The translations under genes were made by a program, and so were the position numbers. From Archangium sp. (GTDB lineage Bacteria > Myxococcota > Myxococcia > Myxococcales > Myxococcaceae), in contig JAEUJR010001146.1 of NCBI GenBank assembly GCA_016793585.1, positions 1 to 5,817 on the forward strand: a stretch of 5,817 nucleotides of DNA, read 5' to 3'. The notes beneath the pieces were generated by a model. It did no database searches and was not told the origin of the DNA. It saw only the letters and a list, made by a program, of their open reading frames with translations. Positions 5,703 to 5,817 of the stretch are shown one piece after another. Numbering within the stretch: the first letter of the stretch is position 1; the number at the start of each line of letters is the position of its first letter.

Positions 5703-5817
5703 GGCCGCACCTCCTGCTGGTACAGCTTCCATCCTCTGGGGCGTTTGACCTGGTAGCTGAAGGTGAGCGTGCGCTTCTCGTTCGGCGCCAGCGTGAGCCG
5801 CCACTCGAGCTTGCCCG
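5699..5817 (-). CDS. C-terminal fragment of a second DUF4139-type protein (5' part outside window)
   Basis: Only the last 38 residues and the stop lie in the window. They read GKLEWRLTLAPNEKRTL, then TFSYQVKRPRGWKLYQ, ending EVRP. The pattern of a W-x-L-x-L-x-P-x-E-x-K/R strand followed by F-x-Y-x-V-x-x-P is how DUF4139 domains end; the neighbouring complete protein ends similarly (WKVGLKPQEKKTVDFGFRVD). The TGA overlaps the next gene's ATG (ATGA, 5699-5702), and the neighbour's AGGAGGT site lies inside this gene's last codons, which indicates translational coupling. The call rests on a short fragment, so it is fairly but not fully certain. Confidence 0.75.
   Translation of the reverse strand, partial: GKLEWRLTLAPNEKRTLTFSYQVKRPRGWKLYQQEVRP
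5709..5715 (-). promoter_or_regulatory. Ribosome binding site of the DUF4139/MuiA-family gene
   Basis: On the minus strand AGGAGGT is a full anti-16S match placed 6 nt before ATG 5702. It fixes the start and sits within the 3' end of the upstream DUF4139-type gene. Confidence 0.85.

Noticed and set aside
4323..5756. Plus-strand frame of 477 codons opposite the DUF4139 gene
   Set aside because: Very Arg/His/Leu-rich composition typical of an antisense shadow in GC-rich DNA; no domain pattern.
4137..5804. Longer DUF4139 start at 5804
   Set aside because: The extra 34 residues are out-of-frame reading of the upstream DUF4139-type gene, and the perfect AGGAGGT points to ATG 5702.

Overview
This is a GC-rich bacterial window, about two-thirds G+C by eye, with strong G/C preference at third codon positions and very tight gene packing. 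A lipoprotein with an Asp-Ala-Gly repeat tether, DUF4139/MuiA-type proteins and a large GMC oxidoreductase together suggest a myxobacterium (Myxococcota). That placement is inference from style and gene content; no marker gene is present.

Layout. (1) Positions 1-1845, minus strand: the first 615 codons of a large FAD-dependent GMC oxidoreductase that runs off the left edge. It has a long N-terminal region, a Rossmann FAD motif, a GMC-type Gly/Asn motif and a ferredoxin-like four-cysteine cluster. (2) Positions 1846-2218: a 373-bp divergent intergenic region without a convincing protein gene. It holds the most unusual object here: both halves of one tRNA body in reversed order. The T-arm and 3' acceptor strand come first, then a 6-nt loop, then the 5' acceptor strand and D-arm. 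The whole is bracketed by a perfect 14-bp inverted repeat, so it looks like a circularly permuted tRNA or tRNA-like RNA. (3) Positions 2219-3524, plus strand: three small envelope-type genes, namely a DUF2892 (YgaP-like) membrane protein, a DAG-repeat lipoprotein and a DUF3592 membrane protein. (4) Positions 3529-5817, minus strand, convergent with the previous group: the last 38 codons of one DUF4139 protein, a complete DUF4139/MuiA-family protein, and a glutathione S-transferase-like protein. These are joined by ATGA and GTGA start/stop overlaps and form one translationally coupled operon.

The protein-coding part is mostly recognisable accessory or envelope biology of poorly known function. 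The region most deserving follow-up is 1963-2127. Its 7-bp acceptor stem, T-arm, D-arm and the nucleotides of the usual tRNA tertiary contacts are all intact, but the order is permuted and no normal anticodon arm can be drawn. Whether it is an expressed permuted tRNA, a two-piece tmRNA-like molecule, another structured RNA or a rearranged relic cannot be settled from sequence alone.
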